A DNA stretch of 64,000 nucleotides, taken from assembly GCA_963804245.1 (NCBI GenBank), contig CAWDPQ010000009.1, forward strand, positions 124,001 to 188,000, in the 5' to 3' direction. Each line of letters begins with the position of its first letter. Within the stretch, counting starts at the first letter, position 1. Both the position numbers and the translations under genes were made by a program. The stretch is from CAWDPQ01 sp963804245 (GTDB lineage: Bacteria; Acidobacteriota; Vicinamibacteria; Vicinamibacterales; 2-12-FULL-66-21). Under the pieces are notes generated by a model, which worked only from the letters and a program-made list of their open reading frames with translations, had not been told where the DNA came from and made no database searches. Positions 42,375 to 52,255 of this stretch are shown one piece after another.

Positions 42375-42419
42375 ACGGGTGGACGGGAAGATACTTTTCC
42401 CGCCACCCGTTTTTCGTTT
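42375..42419 (+). terminator. intrinsic terminator between rplI and dnaB
   Basis: ACGGGTGG and ACGGGAA pair, with one bulged base, to TTCCCG and CCACCCGT around an AGATACT-type loop. The tail is TTTTCGTTT. It is the best terminator in the window and ends the rpsF-rpsR-rplI transcript; dnaB needs its own promoter or read-through. Confidence 0.85.
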
Positions 42420-42438
42420 ACAGTTCCTTCATCCCCTC

Positions 42439-43794
42439 ATGCCTGAGACTGTCGCCCCCGAGCGTACGCTTCCCCACAATCTCGACGCTGAGAAATCGGT
42501 TCTCGGGGCCATCCTGATTCACAACGACGCATTCAACCACGCCGCGGAGCTGATCGACTCGCGCGACTTCTTCCGCGACGCTCACCGCCGCATCTTCGAC
42601 AAGATGGTGGTGCTCAGCGAGCGCGGCGATGCGATCGACTTCGTGACGCTGAAGGAGGAGCTGACACGCGCCGGGGATCTCGACGATGTCGGAGGTCCGG
42701 CCTACATTGCGTCGCTTGCCGACGGCGTCCCGCGATCGGCGAACGTCGAATACTACGCGCGGATCGTCAAAGAGAAATCCACGCTTCGCAACCTCATACA
42801 CTCGGCCAACAAGATACTCGTCGAGGCGTACGAGGCCGAACTGGAGCCGGACCTCCTGCTCGACGAAGCGGAGCGCGCGATCTTTGCCATCGCCGAGGAC
42901 CGGATTCGCGCCGGCTTCGTCCCGCTCCGCGACCTGGTGCAGAGCAGCTTCAGCACCATCGAGAAGCTGCAGCAGCACAAGGGGCTGGTCACCGGCGTGC
43001 CGACCGGGTTCGTCGACCTCGACGCGATCACCTCCGGCCTGCAGCCCTCGGATCTGGTACTGGTCGCGGCGCGCCCGTCGATGGGGAAGACGAGCTTCGT
43101 CCTGAACATCGCACAGCACGTCGGGACGACAACGCAGATGACCGTGGGATTCTTCAGCCTGGAGATGTCGAAAGAGCAGCTGTTCATGCGGCTGCTGACG
43201 TCGGAAGCGCGCATCGATGCGCATCGCTTCAGGAGCGGGTATCTCAACGAGAAAGACTACGGGCGGCTGTCCCATGCCCTGGGTACGCTGGCCGAAGCCC
43301 GAGTCTTCATCGACGACACCGCCGCCATTGGTGTCCTCGAGATGCGCGCCAAGGCCCGCCGCCTGAAGGCTGAACATGGGCTGCACCTGCTCGTCATCGA
43401 TTACATTCAGTTGATGCAGGGCAGGGGCCGGTTCGAGAGCCGGCAACAGGAGCTGGCGTCGATCTCGCGGTCACTGAAAGGACTCGCGAAGGAGCTCAAC
43501 GTACCCATCGTCGCGCTCTCACAGCTGTCGCGCGCGCCCGAGACCCGATCCGATCATCGCCCGCAGCTCTCGGATCTGCGCGAATCAGGCGCTCTGGAAC
43601 AGGATGCGGATGTCGTCATGTTCATTTTTCGGCCGGAGCAGTACCGCACCGAAGATGGAGAGGCCGAGCAGAGTGTTGAAGGGGTGGCGGAGATCATCGT
43701 CGGGAAGCAGCGCAACGGTCCAACCGGGACGGTCAAGCTGGCCTTCATCAAGGAACATACGCGTTTCGAGAATCTGGCGCACGGGGCGCAATAA
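42439..43794 (+). CDS. dnaB: replicative DNA helicase
   Basis: 451 residues from ATG 42439 (MPETVAPERTLPHNLDAEKS). DnaB is the hexameric replication-fork helicase. The N-terminal helical domain is followed by the RecA-like motor with Walker A ARPSMGKTSF, Walker B LLVIDYIQLMQG and the arginine-finger region SQLSRAPETRSDHRPQLSDL. No intein is present. The coding sequence starts 20 nt after the rplI terminator. Confidence 0.96.
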   Translation: MPETVAPERTLPHNLDAEKSVLGAILIHNDAFNHAAELIDSRDFFRDAHRRIFDKMVVLSERGDAIDFVTLKEELTRAGDLDDVGGPAYIASLADGVPRSANVEYYARIVKEKSTLRNLIHSANKILVEAYEAELEPDLLLDEAERAIFAIAEDRIRAGFVPLRDLVQSSFSTIEKLQQHKGLVTGVPTGFVDLDAITSGLQPSDLVLVAARPSMGKTSFVLNIAQHVGTTTQMTVGFFSLEMSKEQLFMRLLTSEARIDAHRFRSGYLNEKDYGRLSHALGTLAEARVFIDDTAAIGVLEMRAKARRLKAEHGLHLLVIDYIQLMQGRGRFESRQQELASISRSLKGLAKELNVPIVALSQLSRAPETRSDHRPQLSDLRESGALEQDADVVMFIFRPEQYRTEDGEAEQSVEGVAEIIVGKQRNGPTGTVKLAFIKEHTRFENLAHGAQ

Positions 43795-43934
43795 CGTGGA
43801 CCTGCTACGAGCTGTTTTGTGACGTGCGACGTCGTGGACGTTAACGCAGACACCATGCGAGGAGCGGAGCGGGGCGAAAGGGCCCCCGCGAGCGACGAGC
43901 TTGGCGGGGTGCAGGGGTCCCCGCCATTCAATAC

Positions 43935-45074
43935 ATGATTCGGCCGACCGTCGCACGCGTCGATCTCGGCGCCATCACATCGAACTATCGCAGCATTGCG
44001 GAGTTTCTCGCCCAGCGCGGACACCGAACGGGGCCGGCTGCCGGACAATTCCCGCGAATCATCGCCGTCGTCAAGGCGAACGCCTATGGTCACGGTGCGG
44101 CGCAGGTAGCGCTCGCGCTCGAGAAGGCGGGGGCGGCGATGCTCGCCTGCGCCGACATCGAAGAAGGCATCGTGCTGCGCAACGCCGGCGTCCGCGCGCC
44201 GATCCTCGTGTTCGGGGCGATGAGCGTCAGCGATCCGAATGGCATCTTCAGCCACGATCTGACGCCGACCATCTCCACGCCGGTTGCCGGGCGTGCACTG
44301 CAATCCGCGGCGGCGAAGCACGGGGTCGGGCTGCATTGTCATCTCAAGATCGACACCGGCATGAACCGGCTGGGGTTCCGCCACGACAACCTCGAGCAAA
44401 CGCTGCCCGAGCTTGCCGCCGCCCCGAATCTGCGGATCGACGCCGTCTACACCCATTTCGCGACGGCCGACAACCCGGAACATCCGGCCTTCGCCCTCCA
44501 ACGTGAGCGCTTCGATGCAGTTTTGGCAAAGCTGCCGCAGCTGGGTTTCACAACCACCATTCGCCACGCAGCGAACAGCGCGGCATTGCTCCGCGACGAG
44601 CGCGTCTGGCATGACTACGTCAGGCCCGGCCTGTTGCTCTACGGCATCGTGCCCCCGCCGCTCGCCGTCACGTTGCAGCTGCGACCTGCCATGTCACTGC
44701 ATAGCCGTATCGTGGCCGTGAAGGGACTCCGCGCCGGCGAAGCCAGCGGCTATGGACTGAAAGGTGCATTCGACAACCCGACCCGGATCGCTATCGTTCC
44801 GGCCGGTTATGCCGATGGCCTCGACGTCCGCCTGGCCGGTCGTGGTTTCATGCTGGTGCGCGGACGCCGCGCCCCGATCGTCGGCTCGGTGTGCATGGAC
44901 ATGACGATGATCGACGTGACCGGTATGGACGTTGCGCCGGGCGACGAGGTAGTCATCATCGGCGAGCAGGGAGAGGACTCGATCGGCGTCCGCGAAGTCG
45001 CGGCGGCCATCGGAACGATTCCGTACGAATTGCTCTGCCGGGTCGGAACGCGTATCGAGCGGGTGTTCACATAG
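43935..45074 (+). CDS. alr: alanine racemase
   Basis: 379 residues. It makes D-alanine for peptidoglycan with PLP on the lysine in AVVKANAYGHGA. The barrel signature HLKIDTGMNRLGF, RPGLLLYGI and the C-terminal segment IVGSVCMDMTMIDVTG are all present, as is the tyrosine region GEASGYGLKGAF. The 140-nt gap in front holds degenerate heptads and a GC-rich inverted repeat but no gene. Confidence 0.96.
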   Translation: MIRPTVARVDLGAITSNYRSIAEFLAQRGHRTGPAAGQFPRIIAVVKANAYGHGAAQVALALEKAGAAMLACADIEEGIVLRNAGVRAPILVFGAMSVSDPNGIFSHDLTPTISTPVAGRALQSAAAKHGVGLHCHLKIDTGMNRLGFRHDNLEQTLPELAAAPNLRIDAVYTHFATADNPEHPAFALQRERFDAVLAKLPQLGFTTTIRHAANSAALLRDERVWHDYVRPGLLLYGIVPPPLAVTLQLRPAMSLHSRIVAVKGLRAGEASGYGLKGAFDNPTRIAIVPAGYADGLDVRLAGRGFMLVRGRRAPIVGSVCMDMTMIDVTGMDVAPGDEVVIIGEQGEDSIGVREVAAAIGTIPYELLCRVGTRIERVFT

Positions 45075-45166
45075 GGCTCGTGCTCGTTGCGTGCCGTGCC
45101 GCCGAGCGTGGGCGAGCGAGGCGGAGCCCCGCGAGCGGTGGCCGCACTAACGTGCACGTAGATTTC

Positions 45167-46543
45167 ATGAAGCAAAAGACAGTCTTCGCGTGCCAGGAGT
45201 GCGGCGCGCAGTCGCCCAAGTGGCTCGGCCGCTGTCCAGAGTGCGGGGCCTGGAACTCGCTCATCGAGGAGCGCTCCCTTCCTGAGGCGGCCGCTGCCGC
45301 TTCGGCCGAGAAGCGCTACTCGCTGGCGTCGACCGGCGGACCGCGGCTCTACGGCGACATCGATACCATGGTGGCCGAACGCCTCACCACGGGCATCGAC
45401 GAGTTCGACCGTGTCCTCGGCGGCGGCGTCGTGCCAGGTTCACTCGTGCTGATTGGAGGGGAGCCCGGAATCGGCAAGTCGACGCTACTGCTTCAGGCTG
45501 CCGCGCATTTCGCGCACACGGCCGGTCCGGTGCTTTACAGCTCCGGCGAGGAATCCGAGCATCAGATCAAGGCGCGCGGCGAACGCCTCGGTGTGACGCC
45601 CGCACCGCTCTACATCCTCGCGGAAACATGTCTCGAACGCATCCTCGACGAGATCGCGCGGTTGCGTCCCGCGTTTCTCATTGTCGATTCGATCCAGACC
45701 GTGTTCTCGCTGAAGTTTCAATCGGCTCCCGGCAGCATCGGGCAGGTGCGCGAGTCCGCCACACAGCTGTTGTTCGCCGCCAAGGGCCAGAACCTGCCGA
45801 CATTCCTCGTCGGGCACGTGACGAAGGACGGCAGCCTCGCCGGTCCCAAAGCGCTCGAGCACATCGTGGACACGGTGCTCTACTTCGAGGGAGAGAAGCA
45901 CCACTCCCATCGCATCATCCGCGCCGTCAAGAATCGGTTTGGTGCGGTCAGTGAGCTCGGCGTCTTCGAGATGACCGGGGCGGGTCTGCGAGCGGTGCCC
46001 AATCCGTCGCAACTCTTTCTCTCCGAGCGACCGGCTGGGGCGCCTGGCTCCGCCGTCCTGTGCTGCGTCGAGGGATCGCGTCCGCTGCTCGTCGAGATTC
46101 AGGCGCTCGTCAGCACCAGCAGTTATGGCAATGCGCGGCGGATGGCCAGCGGCCTCGATCAGAATCGGCTGTCATTGCTGCTGGCCGTTCTCGAAAAGCG
46201 CGTGGGATTGAACCTGGCCGCGGAGGACGTCTTCGTCAACGTCGCCGGCGGGATCGCCGTCGACGAGCCCGCCGCCGATCTGGGAATCGTCGCGGCTGTC
46301 GCATCGAGCATGCGCAACCGGGCCGTCCGAGCCGGGACGGCGGTATTCGGCGAAGTTGGCCTGGCCGGGGAGATTCGCGGGACGAGCCAGGCAAGCCTGC
46401 GTGTGCGCGAAGCCGCACACATGGGATTCACGCGCTGCATCGTTCCCGAGAACAATTGCGCGCCAGACGACGCGCCGGAAGGGCTCGAGCTCGTCGCGGT
46501 GAAGACGGTCAATGAAGCGCTGGATCAGTTGATGGATTGGTAG
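45167..46543 (+). CDS. radA: DNA repair protein RadA (Sms)
   Basis: 458 residues. A zinc finger (C9, C12, C23, C26), a RecA-like ATPase with Walker A GGEPGIGKSTL, the RadA-specific KNRFG motif (VKNRFGAVSE), and a C-terminal Lon-protease-like domain (NVAGGIAVDEPAADLGIVAA) are in the usual order. RadA extends heteroduplex in recombination. ATG 45167 begins KQKTVFACQECGAQSPKWLG. Confidence 0.96.
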   Translation: MKQKTVFACQECGAQSPKWLGRCPECGAWNSLIEERSLPEAAAAASAEKRYSLASTGGPRLYGDIDTMVAERLTTGIDEFDRVLGGGVVPGSLVLIGGEPGIGKSTLLLQAAAHFAHTAGPVLYSSGEESEHQIKARGERLGVTPAPLYILAETCLERILDEIARLRPAFLIVDSIQTVFSLKFQSAPGSIGQVRESATQLLFAAKGQNLPTFLVGHVTKDGSLAGPKALEHIVDTVLYFEGEKHHSHRIIRAVKNRFGAVSELGVFEMTGAGLRAVPNPSQLFLSERPAGAPGSAVLCCVEGSRPLLVEIQALVSTSSYGNARRMASGLDQNRLSLLLAVLEKRVGLNLAAEDVFVNVAGGIAVDEPAADLGIVAAVASSMRNRAVRAGTAVFGEVGLAGEIRGTSQASLRVREAAHMGFTRCIVPENNCAPDDAPEGLELVAVKTVNEALDQLMDW

Positions 46544-46650
46544 GCGCTGCCGGCAAGGGGCCGACACCGGCCGAGCCAGGCGTGCCTCGACGAAAACCGA
46601 AAAGCGCGTTCTGCGAAGTCGAGGCGGGAGGAGTTGACTAGAATAGGGCC

Positions 46651-47739
46651 ATGGCCTGGTACCTCCTGGCCCGTGTTCTGTTCGTGCTCGCCGTGACGTA
46701 TGCGGCTCTGCTCGTACGGCCGTTCAGCCCGAACTTCTGGCTGAACGTCGTCTGCGGCGTCGCTCTCGGCCTGATCATTGTGGTCGTCGAGACCCGGCTG
46801 CGTTCCGCCGAGGTTTCGGACCTGCTCGGGGCACTGATTGGCGGCGCGATCGGACTCGGTCTTGCCAAAACGATAGGCGCGGCGCTTTTCTGGGCGGACA
46901 CCGGCGACTCGCGAGTGGTGTTCCTCCACAGCTTCATCCTGCTCGTGTTCCCGTATCTCGGAATCGTCATGGGCGCGCGGAAAGGGGAGTGGCTGCACCC
47001 CGCCCGGCTGGCGAGCCTGTTCCGGGCGACCGGGCCGGAGAAGCGCTACAGCATCCTCGACACGAGCGTCATCATCGACGGGCGCATTGCCGATGTCTGT
47101 GAGACCGGCTTTCTCGATGGAACACTCGTCATCCCGCAGTTCGTGTTGAAGGAGCTGCAGCTCGTCGCCGATTCCGGCGACTCGATGAAGCGTAATCGCG
47201 GTCGGCGCGGCTTGGATATCCTGCAGAAGATTCAAAAGATGTCCGGCGTGGACGTGATGATCTCCGACATCGATTTCGCGGAGGTCCGTGAGGTCGACCT
47301 GAAGCTGATCGAGCTGGCGCGCACGCTGCAGGGCAAGATCGTCACGAACGATTTCAATCTGAACAAGGTGGCGCAGCTCCGCGGCGTCGAGGTGTTGAAC
47401 ATCAACGAGCTGGCCAACGCGCTGAAGCCCGTCGTCCTTCCCGGCGAATACATGAAGGTGTTCATTCTGAAAGAAGGGAAGGAGTACAACCAGGGGGTTG
47501 CATATCTCGATGACGGAACGATGGTGGTGGTGGACAACGCGCGACGGATGATCAGCCGCAACATCGACGTTGTCGTGACGAGCGTGCTCCAGACTACTGC
47601 CGGCAAGATGATCTTCGGCCGCTACATCGAAGCGGCGGCGACCGGCGCCGCGCTGCCGCCGTCTCCTCCGACCGCGGGTGTTCCGACGCCTCCAGGCGCT
47701 ACGTCCGCACCGATTCAGGTCGCCCGCAACGCCAAGTGA
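46651..47739 (+). CDS. PIN-TRAM domain membrane protein (YacL type)
   Basis: 362 residues. Four N-terminal helices (AWYLLARVLFVLAVTYAALL and others) are followed by a PIN nuclease domain with its acidic residues in ILDTSVIIDGRIADV and KIVTNDFNLNKVAQLRGVEV, and a TRAM domain (VAYLDDGTMVVVDNARRMI). The tail is Pro-rich. Such proteins are thought to cleave RNA at the membrane. A TAGAAT box ends 6 nt before the ATG, hinting at a leaderless message. The order radA-yacL-ispD-ispF-gltX resembles Bacillus. Confidence 0.9.
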   Translation: MAWYLLARVLFVLAVTYAALLVRPFSPNFWLNVVCGVALGLIIVVVETRLRSAEVSDLLGALIGGAIGLGLAKTIGAALFWADTGDSRVVFLHSFILLVFPYLGIVMGARKGEWLHPARLASLFRATGPEKRYSILDTSVIIDGRIADVCETGFLDGTLVIPQFVLKELQLVADSGDSMKRNRGRRGLDILQKIQKMSGVDVMISDIDFAEVREVDLKLIELARTLQGKIVTNDFNLNKVAQLRGVEVLNINELANALKPVVLPGEYMKVFILKEGKEYNQGVAYLDDGTMVVVDNARRMISRNIDVVVTSVLQTTAGKMIFGRYIEAAATGAALPPSPPTAGVPTPPGATSAPIQVARNAK

Positions 47740-48491
47740 TCCCGCCCTATCACTGGTGGCGGACTGTCTTCTTTCTGATTCCGGCCATTAGCGTATACAC
47801 AGTCGTCCTCGGCACGGCTTCGCTGGCGTCATCTATCTTCGATCGCACTGGTGATTTCGGACATCGCTGCGCGTGCTTGTGGGCCTGGCTGATCCTGAAA
47901 ACAACTGGCGTGCGGGCGGAGGTGTCGGGGCTCGAGCGGCTGGATTTGAGGCAAAGCTACGTGATCGCCTCGAATCATCAGAGCATCTACGACATACCCA
48001 TTCTGTTCGCGTCGCTCCCACTACAGCTGCGCATTGTGGCGAAGGCCTCGCTCGGGCGGTTCCCGTTTCTCGGCTGGCATCTCCAGCGAACCGGTCATCT
48101 GCTGGTCGATCGGCGGAACCCTGGTGCCAGCATCGTCGCCAAGATGAAGCGGCTGGTCCGCGAGGCGCATTCGCTGATCGTGTTCCCCGAAGGAACCCGG
48201 AGCATCGATGGCGCGGTCGGGCGATTCAAGAAGGGTCCTTTTCTCGTGGCGATCGACGCGCAGCTGCCGGTCGTTCCGGTCAGCGTTTCCGGCAGTCGTC
48301 ACGTGATGCGGAAGGGACGGCTGATGGTGTGCCCGGGCGATGTGCGCCTGACCATTCACGCGCCGATTCCCACAGCCGGAGTGACGCGGGCGCGGGCGTC
48401 GGAGTTCGCCGAGAGCGCCCGCGCAGTTGTGCGCAGCGGCGTCGAAGAGCCTCCGTCGCGATCCACGGGTCAACCGTTGCCCGCGCTATAA
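47736..48491 (+). CDS. plsC: 1-acyl-sn-glycerol-3-phosphate acyltransferase
   Basis: 251 residues. It adds the second acyl chain to lysophosphatidic acid at the inner membrane. The catalytic NHQSIYD (NHx4D), the glycerol-phosphate-binding FPEGTRS and VPVSVSGSRHVM are in place, and one or two N-terminal helices anchor it. The GTG start overlaps the preceding stop (GTGA). A TATAAT box (48487-48492) overlaps its stop codon and may serve ispDF. Confidence 0.93.
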   Translation: MIPPYHWWRTVFFLIPAISVYTVVLGTASLASSIFDRTGDFGHRCACLWAWLILKTTGVRAEVSGLERLDLRQSYVIASNHQSIYDIPILFASLPLQLRIVAKASLGRFPFLGWHLQRTGHLLVDRRNPGASIVAKMKRLVREAHSLIVFPEGTRSIDGAVGRFKKGPFLVAIDAQLPVVPVSVSGSRHVMRKGRLMVCPGDVRLTIHAPIPTAGVTRARASEFAESARAVVRSGVEEPPSRSTGQPLPAL

Positions 48492-48524
48492 TCATCGTTT
48501 GGACCCCAGCACGAGACACCGCCC

Positions 48525-49682
48525 ATGCGCGTGACCGCCATCATTGCGGCGGGCGGCGTTGGGACACGGCTCGGCGCCGATCGGCCGAAGCAGTTGCTCG
48601 AGCTCCACGGCCGCTCGATTCTGGAGCGCAGCGTCGAGGCGTTCGACGGCCATCCTGCCATTGCCGAGACCATTGTCGTACTGCCTCCAGATCTGGCGGC
48701 GTCGCCGCCGGCGTGGCTGGCGGCGCGGCGGCAGGTGCGTGTCGCGGCCGGCGGTGTGCGGCGACAGGATTCGGTGGCGAACGGCTTCGACCTGGTCGAT
48801 GCGGCCACGGACGTCGTGCTCGTGCACGATGCCGCCCGGCCGTTCGTGACGCCGGAGGTCATCGCGCGTGTCATCGAAGGAGCGGCGGCGCATGGAGCAG
48901 CCATCGCCGCAATACCGGTCAGCGACACGGTGAAGCGCGCCGAGAAGCGGAACGGCCATCCCGTGATCACGGAGACGATCCCGCGGGAGCCGTTGTATCT
49001 GGCGCAAACGCCTCAGGGATTCGCTCACGGCGTGCTTCGTGATGCCATTGCACTCGGACGCTCCGGCGTGGAGGCGACAGACGAAGCCATGCTCGCGGAG
49101 CAGGCCGGGCACAGCGTGCGGGTCGTGGATGGATCGGCCTCAAACGTGAAGATCACGACGGTGGAGGATCTGCAGGCCGCGTCCCGGCGTCTGGCTGAGC
49201 GCGAGTCGGGACGGATCGGCGTCGGCTACGACCTGCACCGTCTGGTAGCCGGCAGACGATTGATGCTTGGCGGCGTCGAAGTGCCTGCAGAACTTGGCGC
49301 GCTGGGTCACTCGGATGCCGACGTCGTGTGCCATGCCATCACAGATGCGATCCTCGGCGCCGCGAGTGCCGGCGACATCGGCGAACACTTTCCGGATACT
49401 GACGCCGCGTGGCAGGATGCGTCGAGCATCGACATGTTGCGCCAGGTGGTCGAGCTCCTTCGCCAGCGGGGATTCACGGTCGTGAACGTCGACGTGGTCG
49501 TCGTGCTCGAGCGGCCGAAGCTGGGACCGCATCGCCGGCGGATGGCGGAGTCGCTGGCCGGCGCGCTGGGCATCGACCCGCGTGCGGTTGGCGTCAAGGC
49601 GAAAACGAACGAAGGCGTGGACGCCGTCGGTCGCGGCGAGGCGATCGCCGCGCACGCGGTGGCGCTCCTCAAGCAGGTATAG
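48525..49682 (+). CDS. ispDF: bifunctional IspD/IspF (MEP pathway)
   Basis: 385 residues, two enzymes of isoprenoid synthesis in one chain. Residues 1-225 are IspD, CDP-ME synthase, with AAGGVGTRLGADRPKQLLEL and LVHDAARPFV. Residues 226-385 are IspF, MEcPP synthase, with RIGVGYDLHRL, LGHSDADVVCHAITDAILGA and VGVKAKTNEGVDAVGRGEAI. IspE, which acts between them, is encoded separately at 37.5 kb. It ends 7 nt before gltX. Confidence 0.96.
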   Translation: MRVTAIIAAGGVGTRLGADRPKQLLELHGRSILERSVEAFDGHPAIAETIVVLPPDLAASPPAWLAARRQVRVAAGGVRRQDSVANGFDLVDAATDVVLVHDAARPFVTPEVIARVIEGAAAHGAAIAAIPVSDTVKRAEKRNGHPVITETIPREPLYLAQTPQGFAHGVLRDAIALGRSGVEATDEAMLAEQAGHSVRVVDGSASNVKITTVEDLQAASRRLAERESGRIGVGYDLHRLVAGRRLMLGGVEVPAELGALGHSDADVVCHAITDAILGAASAGDIGEHFPDTDAAWQDASSIDMLRQVVELLRQRGFTVVNVDVVVVLERPKLGPHRRRMAESLAGALGIDPRAVGVKAKTNEGVDAVGRGEAIAAHAVALLKQV

Positions 49683-49689
49683 GTAATCG

Positions 49690-51207
49690 ATGCGCGTCCG
49701 CTTTGCTCCCAGTCCCACCGGTCAACTTCACGTCGGCAACGCCCGTACGGCGCTGTTCAACTGGTTGCTCGCGCACGGCAAGGACGGCATCTTCCTCCTC
49801 CGCATCGAAGACACGGATTCGGAGCGCTCGACCCGAGAGTCGGAAACGAGCATCCTCGAAGATCTACGATGGCTTGGCCTCGAGTGGGATGAGGGTCCGG
49901 ATGTCGGCGGGCTGCACGGCCCATATCGTCAGTCCGAGCGTCTTCACCTCTATGCGTCGTACGCGAACGAGCTGATTGCCGGCGGGCACGCCTACTACTG
50001 CTTCTGCTCGCCGGCCAGGCTCGAGGACGATCGCAAATCGGATCTCGCCGCCGGCCGGCCGCCGAAATATCACGGTACCTGTCGGGACATCCCGGCGGAG
50101 ACCGCGCGCCAGCGGATCGAGGCCGGCGAAAGGCCCGTCGTGCGCTTTCGCATTCCGGCGTCTACCGACGTCACCTTCGAGGATCTCGTGCGCGGGGACG
50201 TGACGTTCAATACCGATGTGATCGGCGACCCGGTACTCCTCCGTTCGGATGGCCGTCCGGCCTACAACTTTGCCGTCGTCGTAGACGATGCGTTGATGGA
50301 GATTACGCACGTGATCCGTGGAGAGGATCACATTTCGAATACGCCGCGACAGGTGCTGCTCTATCAGGCGCTCGGATTCGCCATGCCGCAGTTCGGTCAC
50401 CTGGCGTTGGTCATGGGGCCGGATCACACGCCGCTGTCGAAGCGTCACGGCGCGACATCGGTGGCCGAGTTCCGCGTTCGCGGCTACCTGCCTGAGGCGC
50501 TGGTGAACTACCTGGCGCTCATCGGCTGGTCGCCGGGAGGAGATCAGGAGCTGCTGCCGATCGACGAGCTCGCGCGGCGCTTCGCGATCGAGGATGTCGG
50601 TCACAGCGCCGGTGTGTTCGATCAGGAGAAGCTGGCGTGGATGAACCGCCACTACATGAAAGAGGCGGCGCCGGCGCGGCTGGCCGCCGAGTCGATGCGC
50701 TACTTTCTCGCTCGCGGATACGTGAAGCGGCGCAGCGATGAGTCGGTCGAGTACATCTCCTCGATTCTTCCCATGGCCGTGGGCTCGGTCGATCGGCTCG
50801 AGGAGATCCCCGATCGCGTGCGGTTCGTCTTCGAATTCGATGCGGCGGCGGCGATGAGCCGCGACGAAGTGGCGCACGTGTTGCGCGAGCCGGCCGCGCG
50901 CAGCGTGATTGCCGCGCTGGCGCGGGAGATCGACGCGCCGATTCTGGATCGCGACGCATTTCGAGCGGTGGCCAATCGCGTGAAGTCGGCGACCGGCCAG
51001 AAGGGCAAGTCGCTGTTCCATCCGATCCGGGTGGCCCTCACCGGTGAAGGCGCCGGTCCCGAGCTGGATCTGGCCGTGCCGGCCATCGATCGCGGCGCCG
51101 CGCTCGCGCCGCAGACCGGCCTCGCGCGTATCGTCAGCAGCCGTGAGCGCGCCGAGGCGTTCGCGCGGGCGATTACGCAAGGAGAAGCGACACCCAGCCG
51201 GCCATGA
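49690..51207 (+). CDS. gltX: glutamyl-tRNA synthetase
   Basis: 505 residues, class I synthetase. The HIGH-type motif is PSPTGQLHVGNARTALFNWL, the KMSKS-type motif is PLSKRHGATS, and RIEDTDSERST binds glutamate. No glutaminyl-tRNA synthetase is in the window, so it may also charge tRNA-Gln for later amidation; this is inference. The stop overlaps the rlmB start (ATGA). Confidence 0.96.
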   Translation: MRVRFAPSPTGQLHVGNARTALFNWLLAHGKDGIFLLRIEDTDSERSTRESETSILEDLRWLGLEWDEGPDVGGLHGPYRQSERLHLYASYANELIAGGHAYYCFCSPARLEDDRKSDLAAGRPPKYHGTCRDIPAETARQRIEAGERPVVRFRIPASTDVTFEDLVRGDVTFNTDVIGDPVLLRSDGRPAYNFAVVVDDALMEITHVIRGEDHISNTPRQVLLYQALGFAMPQFGHLALVMGPDHTPLSKRHGATSVAEFRVRGYLPEALVNYLALIGWSPGGDQELLPIDELARRFAIEDVGHSAGVFDQEKLAWMNRHYMKEAAPARLAAESMRYFLARGYVKRRSDESVEYISSILPMAVGSVDRLEEIPDRVRFVFEFDAAAAMSRDEVAHVLREPAARSVIAALAREIDAPILDRDAFRAVANRVKSATGQKGKSLFHPIRVALTGEGAGPELDLAVPAIDRGAALAPQTGLARIVSSRERAEAFARAITQGEATPSRP

Positions 51208-51989
51208 TCGTGTACGGCATCAACCCCGTGCTCGAAGCGTTGCGGGCGGGGCGCGTGCGGCGTCTTCGCGTGGCGCGGAGCGATCGCCGTATCGACGAAG
51301 CCCTGACGCTCGCCCGCGAGCTCCACGTGCCGGTCGAGCGCGTGGACGGGCAGGTGCTTGGCCGCGTGGCTCGTGGCGGCGCGCATCAGGGGATTGCCGC
51401 CGATCTGGCCCCACCCCGTGACTACAGCCTCGAGGAGCTGGTGACACTGGCAGCGCCCGAGCCGGCGCTCATCGTGGTGCTGGACGGCATCGAGGATCCG
51501 CATAATGTCGGCGCCATCATCCGGACCGCCGACGCGGCCGGATGTCACGGCATCGTCCGCCAGCAGCGCCACGCCGCGTCGCTCGCAGGGATTGCGGGTA
51601 AGGCGTCGGCGGGTGCGGTGGCCCACGTCAAGGTGGCGACCGTCGTGAACGTAGCCCGAGCCATCGAGGAATTGAAGACGCTGAGTGTATGGACTGTGGG
51701 ACTCGAAGCGGGTTCCGATGCGTCATATCACCAGGTGGACCTGACGCTCCCGACCGCCCTGGTGCTCGGAGCCGAGGGCACCGGTCTGCGGCGATTGGTG
51801 CGCGAGCGGTGTGACCGGCTCGTCTCGATCCCGATGTTCGGCGCTGTCGATAGCCTGAATGTCTCGGTGGCGGCAGGAGTTACTCTGTTCGAGGCGGTCC
51901 GTCAGCGCCATGGAAGCCAGCCGGTTGCCGGCGGCCGCGGGTCCCATACTGCTGAGTCGGTCCGTGATGAGGAAGGTGACGTAAGTTAG
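51204..51989 (+). CDS. rlmB: TrmH-family 23S rRNA 2'-O-methyltransferase
   Basis: 261 residues. The N-terminal L30e-like domain (YGINPVLEALRAGRVRRLRV) is followed by a SPOUT knot domain with VVLDGIEDPHNVGAIIRTAD, LVLGAEGTGLRRLVRERCD and SIPMFGAVDSLNVSVAAGV. It methylates rRNA (Gm2251 in E. coli). The C-terminal 25 residues look low-complexity. The gene is coupled to gltX. Confidence 0.93.
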   Translation: MIVYGINPVLEALRAGRVRRLRVARSDRRIDEALTLARELHVPVERVDGQVLGRVARGGAHQGIAADLAPPRDYSLEELVTLAAPEPALIVVLDGIEDPHNVGAIIRTADAAGCHGIVRQQRHAASLAGIAGKASAGAVAHVKVATVVNVARAIEELKTLSVWTVGLEAGSDASYHQVDLTLPTALVLGAEGTGLRRLVRERCDRLVSIPMFGAVDSLNVSVAAGVTLFEAVRQRHGSQPVAGGRGSHTAESVRDEEGDVS

Positions 51990-52002
51990 AAGACAGAGAG
52001 AG

Positions 52003-52032
52003 TTGCATGCGTGGCACGCCATGTGCTACAAA
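52003..52032 (+). promoter_or_regulatory. candidate promoter for the tRNA-tuf cluster
   Basis: TTGCAT (52003-52008), 18 nt, then TACAAA (52027-52032), followed by a start site about 10 nt before tRNA-Thr. The boxes are imperfect, so this is a moderate call. Confidence 0.4.
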
Positions 52033-52047
52033 TAACCTTTTGTCTGG

Positions 52048-52124
52048 GCTGGCGTAGCTCAGTCCGGTAGAGCAGCTGATTTGTAATCAGCCGGTCGGGG
52101 GTTCAAATCCCTTCGCCAGCTCCA
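52048..52124 (+). tRNA. tRNA-Thr (anticodon UGU)
   Basis: The acceptor GCTGGCG pairs with CGCCAGC, the anticodon loop is TTTGTAA (TGT), the T-arm reads GGGTTCAAATCCC, and CCA is encoded. It is the first gene of the tRNA-tuf cluster. Confidence 0.95.
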
Positions 52125-52255
52125 CCAGCATTAGTGATGTCCGGCTTCGGCCGGGATCTCGAGTTTTCATTAGCAGGCAAATCCTGACAAGCCATCGTGG
52201 TCCCGTGCAGTCAGCCGCGGAGCGTACTCCGACGCTGAAACGGCGGGAAGGTTTC

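Noticed and set aside
43795..43934. Small gene or sRNA before alr
   Set aside because: Only degenerate heptad pieces and a GC-rich inverted repeat are visible; no start with a ribosome site and no terminator.
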